Below, one piece after another: positions 33,553 through 46,022 of a stretch of DNA of 64,000 nucleotides. Both the position numbers and the translations under genes were made by a program. Numbering within the stretch: position 1 is the stretch's first letter; each line of letters starts with the position of its first letter. The DNA is taken from the NCBI GenBank assembly GCA_963971405.1, contig OZ020485.1, forward strand, positions 43,149,469 to 43,213,468, given 5' to 3'. The notes below the pieces were generated by a model. The model worked only from the letters and a program-made list of their open reading frames with translations, was not told the origin of the DNA and did no database searches. The stretch comes from Psococerastis gibbosa. Taxonomy: Eukaryota > Arthropoda > Insecta > Psocodea > Psocidae.

Positions 33553-34555
33553 AAGTTTCTACCTGATATTACCTGACATTAAGCTCTAAGCCAATTGGAT
33601 GGGAGGGGGGAGGGGAACAGTTGCAGCCAGGTCGAGGAGTGGGGACTGGGGAGGGATGTATAAATGCATTTTATTTATTTCAATACACTCTAATCTGTCT
33701 AATAGCTTCCCCTTCCTGCAGTCAAGTAAAATTTTAAAAGTTGAGAATTCCGAAGTAGGTCCTTTAATTTTTAATAATAGGCATATTTATTTTTGTGGAA
33801 ATTGTGCAAATTTGTTTAATTTTATTACTCTTCATTGTAAGCCTATTGTAATCTCTGCTACCCCCGCTAAACTTGTTTACGATGATATTTAACCAATGAT
33901 GAAACTCTTGCAGATTTTTTTTACTTTCCTCAATCACACCCTAAGGAACAACAAAGCCATCCCGAATCTAGTGGCCCCAAAGCTCGACTTGCAAAACCGG
34001 GAAGAGAAAATCAGACAGCAAGGTTATATGAGTCTCCCGCGGGGGTGCCTGAGATCGAAATCGGACGTGGCGAAAAAGGAATGAAATATGCACGAGCAAT
34101 GAGTAGAATAAAATTATGAATGTTCAAGTGGGGGAGGGGGGATCCCAGCACAACCTAATTCCAAAAACTTGCGCACACCACGTGGAATAACAACAACCCC
34201 CGGGCTGGTCATTTATCATAGAAGGGAGCCTTCTGGATTTTCGTAACCACACTTCACTTTAGCTTCCTGTCAACTTGCGAAGGGCGAGAATTTGTTGTTT
34301 CACTTTTGGTAGACAAAGGTATCTTTCAGTGATAGGGAACTTATTGGAGTCTGTTTCAATGACACTTATGAAGATTGATGCTTGGGTCCTCAATAAATTT
34401 GACAATCAGTACATTGTGCATTAATGAAAAAAAGTACAACATAACTTCAATTATCTCAAAATGAGTCGGACCGCAATTATACACTTTATTTGCGATACGA
34501 TTATCTTCGGCTACGGTATCGTCCTATATTGTTCCCAATCGTTCTATATGGTATG

Positions 34556-35440
34556 CAAGGTTGTGCCGAGGTTTTTGTTTGGGGGGGGGGGGGTACATAA
34601 ATGTATTTACGTGTTTTATTAATGAAAGTCCATTCTATCAAGCAGAGGCGGTCCCAGACCTCATAAAAGGAGAGGCACTTGTCCTACCGGGAGAAATTTT
34701 TTGAAAAATAGGACTGAAATGGTGAGGTTTTACGCACTTTGAGAGCAATAAGGCTTATATATTACAAAAAATCAATATAATAGTGGACAAGGGGGGCCCG
34801 GGGGTCTCCCCCGGGAGAAAATGTTTGAAAAATAGGGCTGAAATAGTGAGGTTTTGCGCATTTTGAGTGCAGTAACACTTAGATTTTAGAGGCAAAGAAT
34901 ATAACTGCTGTTCATAGGGGGGGGGGGGGGCAATTGCCCGCACTGCCGGTCGCTGCGTCCGCCTCTGCTATCCAGTGTTCAAATTAAAATAAATTTATTC
35001 CAATTCTTCAAACAATACAGGTTTACATAAAATGATAAATTGAGGAGCTTGGTTACAAACGTGGCCAACTCAATTTTTTTACAAAATGGGGTTTTGATCC
35101 GTCCTTGCAGAAAATTTTAATGTCCACCTGATGCACGTTGTAAAATAAAGAGACAAATGCAGCCAGATTGCGCACAGAAGCGCTGAGAAGTCTAGGGTTA
35201 GCTATAAACTTAATGCAATTTTCAACAGAAAATCCATTCTCCTGAAAAATTCTACAACTTGGAGTTGGCTCCTCAATTGTAGGCTATGTAAATATAAAAA
35301 TTAATTAATACAATATTAATATATTAATATAAAATTACTAAAATATGTAATTAAATTTAAATAATTTGTATAAAGCCCCTTTATTTTTTTTGGGGGGGGG
35401 GGGTCCGGACTCCTTGGACCACCCCCCTGACACGGCCATG
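34556..35440. repeat. Composite of repeat W and repeat T between hAT-like ends
   Basis: CAAGGTTGTGCCGAGG with a G tract at the left and CCCCTGACACGGCCATG at the right resemble family K ends. Inside are reverse W units (34676-34900) and repeat T. No target duplication was found. Confidence 0.4.
35043..35275 (-). pseudogene. Repeat T, copy 2: conserved unidentified coding trace
   Basis: The minus strand, allowing one small frame change, reads NGFSVENCIKFIANPRLL, SASVRNLAAFVSLFYNV and IKIFCKDGSKPHFVKKLSW, then a stop, matching copy 1 at 13375-13621. Peptide-level conservation suggests a once-coding sequence. Confidence 0.45.
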
Positions 35441-35454
35441 ATGGTATGGAGGGA

Positions 35455-35715
35455 CGGACTTAGCCACAAGCTGTAGAGAACAGAGTCAGTGCATTTGCGC
35501 GTATCCTGGGGTATGCTAATGCTGAGGTCCTGAGGAGAATGGATACAGAAGCCGAGTTGCTGCTGACTGCTGGTAAAGAAACGGAAGCTAACATACTTCG
35601 GTCTTCTAGATATAATAATCCAATGGAAGACAGAAGGACAGAGGGCTGAAAAAGATCTAACTGGTTGAAAAACCTGAGGCAGTGGTTTGGCAAGATCACG
35701 ACTTTAAATTGATAA
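35455..35715 (+). mobile_element. LINE reverse-transcriptase C-terminal fragment
   Basis: The plus strand carries RVSAFARILGYANAEVLRRM and, after frame changes, ISWLKNLRQWF-like text (SNWLKNLRQWFGK). This layout is typical of the tail of a non-LTR reverse transcriptase ORF. Stops and frameshifts make it a pseudogene. Confidence 0.55.
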
Positions 35716-35719
35716 ATTG

Positions 35720-36275
35720 ATCTTTGGCTATATTTTTGGTGAGTTTTCAATTTTTTCTCCCTTAGATGTAGACACATTAATTAAAATTCGTATTATATTA
35801 CAAAATTATACCTGCAGATTTTAATGGATATTAGTATTTTTTACAATATTAATTTGAATTTCCCGCGCATTTTGGACTCTTTTGTTTAAAACAATTGAAT
35901 TAACATTCGGCTATAAATCTCGGTGCACAGACGACAGCCACTTACCCAGTCATTCGCTCCGGAGCCGCCGAAGTACAACCTTCGAAGTCTACGCAGCTGA
36001 CGATTTCGACCGCAGCTGTTGACGAAACGTTTGGAAGTTCACTTTAACATCGACCCCGACCCATCAGCCCGGATTCTATTGGTTCTTCATCTGACTCCGA
36101 CCGTGTAAGCCTTTGCAGTTATATTAAATTGAATCAATAGCTAACACCTTGGGGTTTATTTTAACACCGTCGCGTGACACCTTACTAATGCGACATTAAG
36201 AAATAAACCCCGGTATTATATAAACTCCGGTGTTATGATAATACCACATCACCATAGTAGGGCTACCGCAAAAGT
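35720..36275. mobile_element. Long MITE family B relative interrupted by a Penelope fragment
   Basis: GGCTATATTTTT.GTGAGTTT..CAATTTTTTCTCCCTTA is shared with 45575-45620. At the right ACTCCGGTGTTATGATAATACC and CACCATAGTAGGGCTACCGC match family B ends. Confidence 0.5.
35930..36120 (+). repeat. Penelope-like pLTR fragment
   Basis: Contains CGAAGTCTACGCAGCTGACG, TTCGACCGCAGCTGTTGACG, AAACGTTTGGAAG, then CCCATCAGCCCGGATTCT and a GTAAGCCTTTGC end. A hammerhead-like core with CTGACGA (N=C) is at 35992-36036. Aligns with both arms of 57326-57990. Confidence 0.6.
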
Positions 36276-37349
36276 TGTAAATTGCCTTACATTAGCTTAT
36301 TAATATTTAAAAAAGGTATTTTAATTGTTTGCATAGAAATACAAGTTTACTTAAATTAGATTCTGTGAGGAAACTACGGCAATTAATAATCACTATCAAC
36401 GTTACTTAGCCCATCATTTGGATGTACATTGATGTAGATTGTCAGCGAAAAGCGGGGTCTGCGCTTGCATAGAATCTCCCTACAACTGATCGGCCAGAGC
36501 GCGAAAGGGATTTTTTTTATTTCTAAATGCAGAATTCTCTATTTAGGAAGAACAGCTATATTGTTAAAAATGTTCATTCTCAGCAGCTCCAATAGCTGAG
36601 CTCTAATGAATTAGAATATTCGCAGCAAAAAAGAATGTCGGCATGAATGGGTGGTGAAATGACTGGTATTGTGTGTGCTAATGAGGAGTGAGAACACTGC
36701 TATAATAAGGCAATCCTCGTTTCCACAAATTGAGATCTGCCTGCGCTCTGTATATACCTTTTTCTCGGCAGTATTCTTTCTTTCTTTTAAGTGACAAGTG
36801 CCTACTTTCCTGAATAAATATTGCTGTATTAACATGAAAATTGCTGTTGCTGAGCTCATTTAGAATCTGTAGAGACAGCTGGAAAATAATTGGGTTTGGT
36901 TTCCACCAGCCCACTGCATTGTATCTTATCATCGCCGTTATACCAGTTTCTTCAATTATTTTTTATGCCTCCGACATGAGATTTAGGTAGAGAATTTAAT
37001 ATAGTATTTGGTAAGCAACTTGAGACCAAGTCATTTTGACGAGATTATAATTAGTTTCTTGTTCCACAGCCGCAAAGATATGAAATAATCTTATGAACCA
37101 TTCATGAAAAATACAAGCTTTTGTGGTTAATTTGCGATTTTTGCAAATGCTGCAGGTCTACTACTATCCCTTCTTCTTCCTCTTCCCTTTTAGTCCTGCG
37201 TGCCTACTATCTCGTTTCATAAAAATGTAAATTGAAGTAAATTGATGCAAGTAAAACATTGTCAGTTAGAGTGGTCCTTTGCAATCTAAAGTTATCTCGT
37301 TTACACTTTTAATACCAAGTTAAATTATTCCTTAAACTGCTGAAATATT

Positions 37350-37770
37350 CTTGTTCTTGTTCTTCTGGCTCTCCAGTCTTTAATGAGATTTGGCCTGCTC
37401 GACAACACTCCTCCAGTCATCTCGATTTTGTACAACGCTCCACCATCTACGGACTCCCAACTCGCCAAGTACAGTTTTCAACTCATCCTTCCAGCGTTTT
37501 TGAGGTCGTTCCACCAGTTGTCTTCCTGTCATGCTTGCTTAATTTGTACATAGTTTTTGATATGCAGTCGGCTGACATTCTTAGGACGTGTCCCCATCTT
37601 TTGAACCGGACTATGCCTTCTCCGTTAGGTATTGCATCTATTTCGGCGTTGATTCTTATACACCACTCTCCGTCTTCGCAAAGGGGTCCATCGGTCCCCC
37701 TTATTATCTTTCTTTCCAATACTCGCAGTTTGTTTGCGTCATTGACAGTAGATAACCTTTCATAATAAAT
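37350..37770 (-). mobile_element. RTE-like LINE, C-terminal fragment
   Basis: The minus frame 37719-37483 reads ERKIIRGTDGPLCEDGEWCI and VRFKRWGHVLRMSADCISK, a classic tail of RTE-type reverse transcriptases, then breaks before the final RWKDEL-type motif. Best preserved of four copies here. Confidence 0.72.
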
Positions 37771-38381
37771 AGCTTACTCGTACATATGCTACCTTATTAA
37801 TTTATGTAATCGGGAAGAATGCATAAGTTAAACAACCAATTTTCATAGATTTTTGCAAAGCGCAGACATTTTTGAAAAAATATCTTTTTGTTCGTACCCG
37901 AAAAGAAGATCTTTGAGTCAGAAAAGAAGCCAACATGATTTTTAATAAAAGCTTTTTACCGGTTGCTACTTAATTCAAAATTCCGATCAAAGAAAATGGA
38001 AACATTTATTATTCATCAGAAAGAAAAAGTTTGTGATAAGACTGAAACTTGTTATTGGTAATGACTATTCTCATTTCATCTCTGCAAAATTTTCACTTCA
38101 TTTTCGTCTTCTCTTTGCTATCAATGAGCTCTACTTCTCATGCTAAATTATGGATTCTCTATTAAATTGATTTAAAAATGAAGATTACAGGTCCATGAGA
38201 TACTTATCTGTTTAAGAGACCAATGAACACCAGCTAGGGTGGAGCTGCAGGCTACTAGTGGGTTCGCAGGAGGAAAATAGCAAATAGGTCATCAGTTATG
38301 GTTATGGTTAGGTGGGGATTCCACTGACCTCTGATTGCAGAATGCACATACGTTGACGTGGTAGCGGTTATCATTAATAAA

Positions 38382-38919
38382 GGCGGGGTTTCCACCGACC
38401 TCTCATTGCAGAATGCAAATGACATTGACGGAAATTTTTGTTTTACTCTATGCCATAGTTAAAATTGATGAATGAACATAGAGTTAAATCACAAACAAAC
38501 AAACAAACTAAAAAAAAAAAAAAAATGGCGTCATGGGATATGTTCATCCCGGGGCTGGAGACCGTTATCAATATGGCTGCTAGTGTAGCCTGCACAAGAG
38601 AAGTACGCAATTTGGCGGGGAAACCCAGTGCTAAGTGTAGCGTGCACAAGCTAAGTACAGAGTTTTTGACCGGGTCCAGGTATCCGTTCTGCTATGCTGG
38701 AATGTGTAAGACTTCGATATTTTTTGCGTTGGTACTTATCTCTGTTAGTTGGCTTATGGTTAACGGGTGCCCCGTAAGGCGTATTATGGCTCCTGCCGCT
38801 CCAGTTAATGTATTTCTATGGATATGTTAAGTACAAACATTTTAATAGATAAAAGAAAAATTCAAATTTCCGTCAATGTCATTTGCATTCTGCAATGAGA
38901 GGTCGGTGGAACCCCCGCC
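38382..38919. mobile_element. PIF/Harbinger-like MITE (inner D type) with nested insertion
   Basis: Tips GGCGGGGTTTCCACCGACC and GGTCGGTGGAACCCCCGCC. The core is interrupted at 38544-38818 by a 275-bp repeat flanked by GGATATGTT. These tips are the inner arms of the family D elements at 15450 and 23435. Confidence 0.72.
38544..38818 (+). mobile_element. Nested repeat P, copy 1
   Basis: From CATCCCGGGGCTGGAGACC to GTATTTCTATGG, inserted in a MITE core with a 9-base direct repeat GGATATGTT. Copy 2 is at about 49035-49296 on the opposite strand. No TIR and no poly(A). A 9-bp duplication fits a MULE-type element or a SINE; class unresolved. Confidence 0.6.
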
Positions 38920-39648
38920 TATGTCTTGAATGTCTGCCTTACCAGATGTCAGGGATTTGCCCTGACAGTCAGGGATACAGACTGCCGTCAGGATTGTCAG
39001 GAGTTGCCGGGTCAATGTCAGGCCGGGTCAATGTCAGAAACATGGAAATGAAAAAAAAAATGGATTTCGTAACGTTAAAAATGTGAAATAAAGTTTATTA
39101 CTAAAATGAAAAATATATATATTATAATATATTATTGCAATTGTATTTATTGTAATTCCGGCATAGCAGTTTTTAACAGTGAAATGAACAAGTACATTTA
39201 TACTACTAGGAGATATAATGTGACAGTTCAGAAGGACATTTACAGGCACTATATAGAATGACACTTTGGTTCAGGTGTCAGGAATTGAGCTTTCTGAAAT
39301 CTGGTAACCCTAGTTATGGTGGCCAGCTGCGAATGTAATGAATAAACAGCCCCCGACCAAGCAGCGGCATAATCGAAGTGTGCGGTGGAAAGTCTGGTGG
39401 TGCAGGCTTGTCTAGAAAAGCCCAAGGATGACTACGTGACGGGGTGAATAGTTGCCGCCACTAAATAAGCAACCACTAATAGGGCACTCTTTGGCGTTGG
39501 ACCACGAAGGCGAAGGAACTTAATGAAGAGTCAACGGCATAAGGATGCAGAAGGCAAAGGGAAACCACTGCATTACAATTACTTTTGGGGATCGAGTTCG
39601 AAGTACGGCATATAGTACGTGTCTACAATAATAACTGGCATGTTGAAG

Positions 39649-39697
39649 AAGAAGAAGAAGAAGAAGAAGAAGAAGAAGAAGAAGGAGAAGAACCTGT
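39649..39697 (+). repeat. GAA microsatellite
   Basis: About 13 GAA units. The apparent poly-Glu, poly-Lys and poly-Leu frames across it are artefacts of the repeat. Confidence 0.9.
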
Positions 39698-39699
39698 AT

Positions 39700-40855
39700 C
39701 ACCTGCGTACACAATTAAATCTATCACGAATTATTGCGTATATACATATTACAATATATACGAATACTTACATACTGTATCATAAATTCATTCAAATATA
39801 CCTACATATTGTGTCAGTCACTGACGTCAATTGGTAATGGCTATGAAATCAGTGGGAAATTGACGAAAAATACTTTTAATGAGAGCTCTTCCCGGGCCTG
39901 CAATTGGTACGTAGAACTCAAGCAAAATGCGGAGGAATGTTTCGTCTATTCCATGATTAATAATGAGGTTCATTTGTGACGTCATTTTGTAGATGGCAGC
40001 ACCAGTTGCAATGATATCAAAGCGTTGATTTTTCCATAAGCCTCAATAATATTTTTCAAATTATTTTATTTATGTATTATTTTAAAGTGATATTTTTCTA
40101 TAAATCATGGAGAATATATATATTAAATTATATGCATAGTAAAAATATTATAACAAATATTAAACGAATTAATTAGATGCTAAGAGCTTAGTTTCCACAT
40201 GCAAACGGCGGCCATTTTGAATAATATGGATATCGGTTTGTCGCCAGCGAACCTAGTGACCAAATCTGTCCCTACAGAACCTCTTTGGTTCTCAGATCAA
40301 TATTTCATGGAAATTTTAATTTATTACATTTTATAAGGTAAGGTAAGTCACATTAGGCAGAAAAATCTAATCTACATGCTGAAAGATTCAGCCATTCAAG
40401 CGTACAATCAAAATATCTAGTTGGAACATTCAAACATCCAACTGTAGAATCCAAAAATCCCACTTGGTGGAAAATTCAAAGTCCATTTACGCCATCGCTT
40501 CTACTATAGACTGAGCCCTAAGGGATGTTCTGATGACAAATTGATTTACGATACATACCTAATTAATTCGTTTGATCGCCATCACAGTCCTGATCATTTT
40601 GGAAAAAGTTTTTCTTTAACACCGGCGGTTACATGCAAATTCCATTCTCTATGGTCAGTTTCCATGTGTTGGTAAATCTAGTGAGGGATATAGGCTACTA
40701 AACACTATTGACGTATTTTTTTGCCTTTTATTCTAATCTATACGAGATTTTGTTCCATGAAATCTTAAAGTTCGCACTCAGGCTACCTGTTTTAATGCGA
40801 ATCAATGATAACCATGATCTCTTGAAGGTAAACTTCCACTGTATATTACCATCAC
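39700..40855. other. No gene recognised
   Basis: AT-rich; short open frames with no domains. Confidence 0.45.
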
Positions 40856-40859
40856 ATCA

Positions 40860-41005
40860 ACTTCGATGGCTAGGTGATAGCGTGGTTGTAATTGTGCGAG
40901 TCTCTACACGCCATGCGATCGGTGACGTGTTGTAACTCTACACAGGTATTACTTACAGAGACGACTGAAGTGGTAAATCGGATACATTCGTTAAAGGTTT
41001 TGTCT
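40860..41005 (+). repeat. SINE family 3, copy
   Basis: CTTCGATGGCTAGGTGATAGC (A-box-like), GTGCGAGTCTCTACACGCC, ATGCGATCGGTGACGTG and ACAGAGACGACTGAAGTGG in the same order as 63028-63200. Tail TACATTCGTTAAAGG. Confidence 0.65.
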
Positions 41006-41539
41006 TTTTTATATATAAAAAAAAGAATGTATGATAAGTACGGAATGGTTAAAATAACAAATTACAAGTCATGTCAATTTTTTAAGTTTATTTATAATAC
41101 ATAATTTAACAGCTGTACACTACTTTTATTACACTTGGTAAAAATTAATTGCAAAAAGAGGGATTCAAACACTCAACTTTGTAAATGGAGTGCTTATTTT
41201 ATAAAAAAATGCCTATCGACCGTAAAATAGCCTATTCGGTATCTAGGTACAGTACTTATATCTATAACATATATACTGTATTTATGTCAGTACCGGCAAA
41301 TAAATCAAGCATTATAAATCAGTGAGGCGCAAAATTAATAAAACGTTGCTTTCAGATGAATTGTCAAAATTTTTACATTAAATGGCTGATTTTTATAAAA
41401 GAAAATGTCCTATGGCCTCCTTATGGACTGTTTGAAACATAAATTACCATCATAATGAAGGTAGAAGGTTTATTTGTAGTAAAATAACCGACAGCGATAC
41501 AGTAAAAAAAAAATCAAATCTCATGAATGGGCCTGCAGG

Positions 41540-41715
41540 AAGGCCAGGGACGGATCCAGCCCATTTTTTTAGGGGGATAGTTATGGGTCAAAATAGGAAA
41601 AACATATGCAGGATCGATTAAATCAGAGCGTAATAAATTAATTTACAATAGATTAACCAAATTTTCTTTTGGGAGGGGGGGGGGGTAGTTTCCCCCCATG
41701 TATCCGTGCATGAGG
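41540..41715 (+). repeat. hAT-like repeat with AGGGACGGATCC end
   Basis: Starts CAGGGACGGATCCAGCCC, has AAATCAGAGCGTAATAAATT and a G tract before CCCCCCATG. Opposite-orientation relative at 25795-25915. Confidence 0.5.
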
Positions 41716-42087
41716 AAGGCCAGCCTATAAGTCTGCCGCAAGAAATCACAGGAATATTATTTTTATTATACTATTGTAGTTTTCAACCTATGTCATGTGA
41801 AAAAGAAACACTTAACATTTATTTAAGGATAAATCTGTTGAACAGAACCTCTGCCTACTATACGTGACAAAAAAAAAGTAATATAAAAATAGAATAATGT
41901 AGAATTTGGAATGAAATAGATAGCTTACGATATGATATCGTATGATAGTTTGCATTATCTACAATAGGTGCCGGCAAGGCTGTAGCCAGAGGGGATTTCA
42001 GGGGGTCCGGACCTTCCCGAATATTTGCAGCGTACAGTAGATAGAATGGAGTTTTAATTATATTGAGGTTATCTCACCTGTAGTGAC

Positions 42088-42503
42088 ATAAATAATTAGA
42101 TTACTCGTGACTTCGTGGTATTTCATTTTAATAAACAAAAAATAACAAAAACTTAGAGTTTTAGAAAAACTTGTTATAACAACCCGAATTAGTAAAACCC
42201 AAATAATCGTTAAGAAATTAACTTTGTCTAAGAAACCCACTTGTGTTAGTATAAAACCCTGAGCGCTTTCGGCAAGAACTGCCATCTACAGAGGGAAACC
42301 CACTAGCACAGTTACACCTTATCTGCGATTTGAGACTTGCTCAACTCGAGGAGAAGATGCAAATGCAAAGCGCTCAGGGCTTTATACTAACACAAGTGGG
42401 TTTCTTAGACAAAGTTAATTTCTTAACGATTATTTGGGTTTTACTAATTCGGGTTGTTATAACAAGTTTTTCTAAAACTCTAAGTTTTTGTTATTTTTTG
42501 TTT
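42088..42503 (+). mobile_element. Foldback element (family M), copy 2
   Basis: Flanked by an exact 12-bp duplication ACCTGTAGTGAC (42076-42087 and 42504-42515). Arms of about 130 bp pair almost perfectly (AAAACTTAGAGTTTTAGAA.. and ..TTCTAAAACTCTAAGTTTT). The core (GGCAAGAACTGCCATC..GAGAAGATGC) is the reverse complement of the core in copy 1, while the left-only lead is in the same orientation. Confidence 0.85.
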
Positions 42504-43371
42504 ACCTGTAGTGACCTCAGATAGACCCCCGAAAAAAATTCTGGCCATCGCCCAGGGTGCCGGTGTAATTGTCGAATTGCTGGAGTAAATTGAATTGTTA
42601 AGCAACGATATTTCATTTCGAAATTTGAACACACAAGCAAACAAAACAATTCTGTGACTGCTGACACGATGCAGGCCGGAGGCATTATACATTGTTACAA
42701 ATTCGGTGAAGCCCTAATGTAGCCTACCTACTGAATACTGATACAGTGTGACAAAGACGACTGCTTGAGTTATACTGCTCCATTTGGTCCATCTTACGGC
42801 GCTTCCCGTACCTGAAACAATAAAAAAAAACTCTCATTTTGGCACTTATTATATATATTTATATATCTATATTTTTACAAATTATTTTGTAGGCCCCCTT
42901 AACCTGAAGGTGTGCGGGGTACCTACCAACTCAAGTTGACAAAATTAATTATAATAATGAAGTAATTAAAAAATAAAAATAGTAATATAGATACAATAGT
43001 ACAACAATACATATTTATAGCCTATAGTTATTATATATAATCAGCCAAGTAGGCAGCATTAACTGGCAGCAGTGCCTCTGGTATACTCCAATGCGGCCCT
43101 TATATACTACAATAATGACTCACAGTAGTCAGTAATTTGTTTTCTATTTAAAGTCCTGGCACCCCCGGTAGATTTTTGAAAAGCATTATATGTGACATTT
43201 GCTTGGTACCAAAAACTCCGTCTAGACGTAGTTCTTATGTATATATTTATAATAAAATATAATATATATATATATACAGTATATATGTATATTTATGTTA
43301 GTATAGTATACTATCATAGTGTACTACAATAGTATATATCGTAATAATAATGGTGTATTATTATCCGAACT

Positions 43372-43578
43372 GGGGTCGCACCTACAAAGAAGAACCGAGC
43401 CAGGTGGGGACAGCTGCACACCCCTGACATATCCTGCGAATGCGGAGCAGAAATACAGGACACTGAGCACCTGCTACAGTGCACCCTGTGCCCAACCAAC
43501 TGTACACTGGACGACATTTGGAATTGCACTGAAGCTGGTGTCAAGACGGCGCAGCACAGGACCGAAAGATTCGCCTAG
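43372..43578 (+). pseudogene. Non-LTR retrotransposon ORF2 C-terminus
   Basis: The frame reads GVAPTKKNRARWGQLHTPDI then CECGAEIQDTEHLLQC, a C-x-C...H-x4-C zinc-knuckle ending typical of LINE ORF2, then LCPTNCTLDDIWN and a TAG stop at 43576-43578. Only the tail is present. Confidence 0.65.
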
Positions 43579-43692
43579 TCTCCATCTCTCGGACACGAAA
43601 AAGTAAGTAATCGTGTATTTTTTGTCATGGCTGCATCCATGCATATCCTCGTCATAAAAACAAACTAGCAAACTAGCAAACTTTTTCTCTCA

Positions 43693-44703
43693 AAACGTAT
43701 CAAATTAATTTTACATATTCAATTGATTCTGTAAATCTTAATAGAGTAACCGTAGTTAAAGATTTAGGTATACTATTGGACTCAAAATTAATTTATAATA
43801 ATCATATTGATAAAATAATAAACAGAGCCAACAAAATACTGGGATTTATCATTAGAAATACTCGAGGTATAATAAGTAACCAAGAAATAATTTTTAATTT
43901 ATTTAACTCCCTATGCAGGAGTATACTCGAATACGGTTGTGAAGTTGGGACCCCTACACAAAGGGCAACATAAAAAGTTTAGAAAAAATACAAAAGAGAT
44001 TTTTAAAATGTATGTACTATAGACAAACGGGTGTTTACCCACAACTAATGCCTTACGAAACAATACTAAATCACTTTCTGATGCCCACGCTTAAGACAAG
44101 AAGAACAAAAATTGCAATAAAAGTCTTATATAACATATTCAATTCACTACTCGATTTATCAGAGCTCTTAGAAAAACTTTTAATTAATACCCCAAATAGA
44201 CGATCCAGAAACAATGACCTTTTTTATCTCTCCAAATTAATATGTGTGCGAATACTCCCATTTACCGGTTAACTAAAATAGGCTATATAATCTTAATGCT
44301 ACACATTTAGACATTACCGATGGCAAACGTAAATTTATTAAAACATTAGCTATAATGAATCCAATTGGCTACCTTTTATAAAATTACCATTTTTAAATAA
44401 TAAAGACTTAGTTAAGATATATAAGAATGATATGTATTGGCAGATAGTATTACTTTATAGTATTACTTTTCATTTTTATCATTACTTACCAACTAGATAA
44501 CTTGTATACAACTTATTTCTTTAATCTACACATTGTTAAATAGATGTACGATATACTGCTTATAATTATAATTGTACAATAGTTATGTATCACACATGTA
44601 AATTATGATAAGCATAGTTAAGTAAGTTAAGTTAATTTGCATATTATTGGACATTGTCTGTTTGCAAATAAACGATTATTTATTTATTTATTTAATTTAT
44701 TTA
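43693..44703 (+). pseudogene. Jockey/CR1-like LINE reverse-transcriptase fragment
   Basis: Encodes the C-terminal part of a reverse transcriptase: VVKDLGILLDSKLIYNNHID, ANKILGFIIRNTRG, LFNSLCRSILEYG, then after a frameshift near 43962 IQKRFLKCMYYRQTG, LLEKLLINTPNRRSRNNDLF. It ends in a TTTA-repeat tail near 44668-44703. Stops and the frameshift make it inactive. Confidence 0.75.
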
Positions 44704-44897
44704 TAAACTAACAGACTAACAAACTAAGAAATTGCATTGTCCAGAAGGTACAGATGGGTACAATGCACTACTGCATACAGCATTAACTCCATATAATGGT
44801 GACACAGGATGCAATGCAATAATGGATATGGATATCCTCAATTGAAAAAAAGAATTATCTTAAACAACCAAAACCTGGTTGACAAAGGCACCTGCAG

Positions 44898-45927
44898 CCC
44901 GATCACGGTGATTTGGTATTATTATAATATAATATAGTGTAATTCAATACAATAATGCCATGTTACAGCGTTTTCTTAAGTCCATATCGCATGCCGGGGT
45001 TAATATAATACCGTGTCACTTGATGGTATTAATTCAATTGTTTAAGGTGCCCATTCCACATACGTACAACGTCAATGAAAATTATGAAATTGAAGGCCAT
45101 TTCAATTTTACTCTATGCCATTGTTAAAATTGATCAATGATCAATTGATAATAGAGTAAAATCACAAACAATGAAACAAACAATCTAAAATTAAAAAATG
45201 GCGTCACGTGATATGACAAGTACAACTATTTTAATTGATTTCTCTAAAAAGAAAGCATTTCTGTATAAAAATTATAATAAGGATTAAATAATAAGGCGAC
45301 GAAGAAAACAAATACAATTTCAAGAAACAAATTTCAAAAATTTGGCGCATACGCTTCAATTGAAAATTGTCAATTTTTGAAAAACATATGGAATGGCCCC
45401 CATCCATGAGAAATTGAAATGTCCTTCAATTTCATAATTTTCATTGACGTTGTACGTATGTGGAATGGGCGCCTAAAATAAATGAACAGTTACCTAATTT
45501 TAGATTTTTTTAATTTTTGACGTTGGTAATCGTTGCAACAGTGCTAAGCGCGGAAAATTCAAATTGTGACTATTCGGCTATATTTTTAGTGAGTTTCTTA
45601 AATTTTTCTCCCTTACATTTAGACATATTATTTATAATTCTTAATATATTTCAAAATTAAAACTTGTTCATTAATTTGTTTACCAGTATTTCTATGGCGA
45701 TATGTGTTTATATTAGCTATCTATATTTATATTTGCAACGGCAGCGTCGCGTCAGTTCATTTCCGAAGTTTCGTTTGTCACATTATCAAAATTTTAAATT
45801 ATGAGGTTGGCAATACTGTTTCTGTTCATTTATTTGAAACAAATGAATTAATACCATCACGGGCCATGGTATTATATTAACTCTGGTATTAAAATAATAC
45901 CAAATCGCCATGATCGGGCTGCTATTG
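44898..45927. mobile_element. Long family B element enclosing a family D MITE
   Basis: Inverted ends CAGCCCGATCACGGTGATTT and AAATCGCCATGATCGGGCTG. The interior resembles 35720-35805. It has been invaded by the MITE at 45046-45473. No coding capacity is visible. Confidence 0.65.
45046..45473. mobile_element. PIF/Harbinger-like MITE (family D core, different arms)
   Basis: Tips GGTGCCCATTCCACA and TGTGGAATGGGCGCC with TAA on both flanks (45043-45045, 45474-45476). Core CTATGCCATTGTTAAAATTG and AAAATGGCGTCACG match family D, but the arms (TACGTACAACGTCAATGAAA and complement) are unrelated to 15450 and 23435. Confidence 0.82.
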
Positions 45928-46022
45928 GGTTTTCTTACTCTATCGTACAGAACACCTAAATCATACCAGAAGATATTAAACATCGTTGGGAACCATTATC
46001 ATCAATGTAATGTTTTTCGTTA

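Noticed and set aside
38465-38830. 121-codon frame with a signal-like hydrophobic segment
   Set aside because: It spans the junction of a MITE and nested repeat P. The second copy of repeat P (49035-49296) has stops in this frame.
39520-39785. Open frames encoding poly-Leu, poly-Glu or poly-Lys
   Set aside because: They are translations of the GAA microsatellite.
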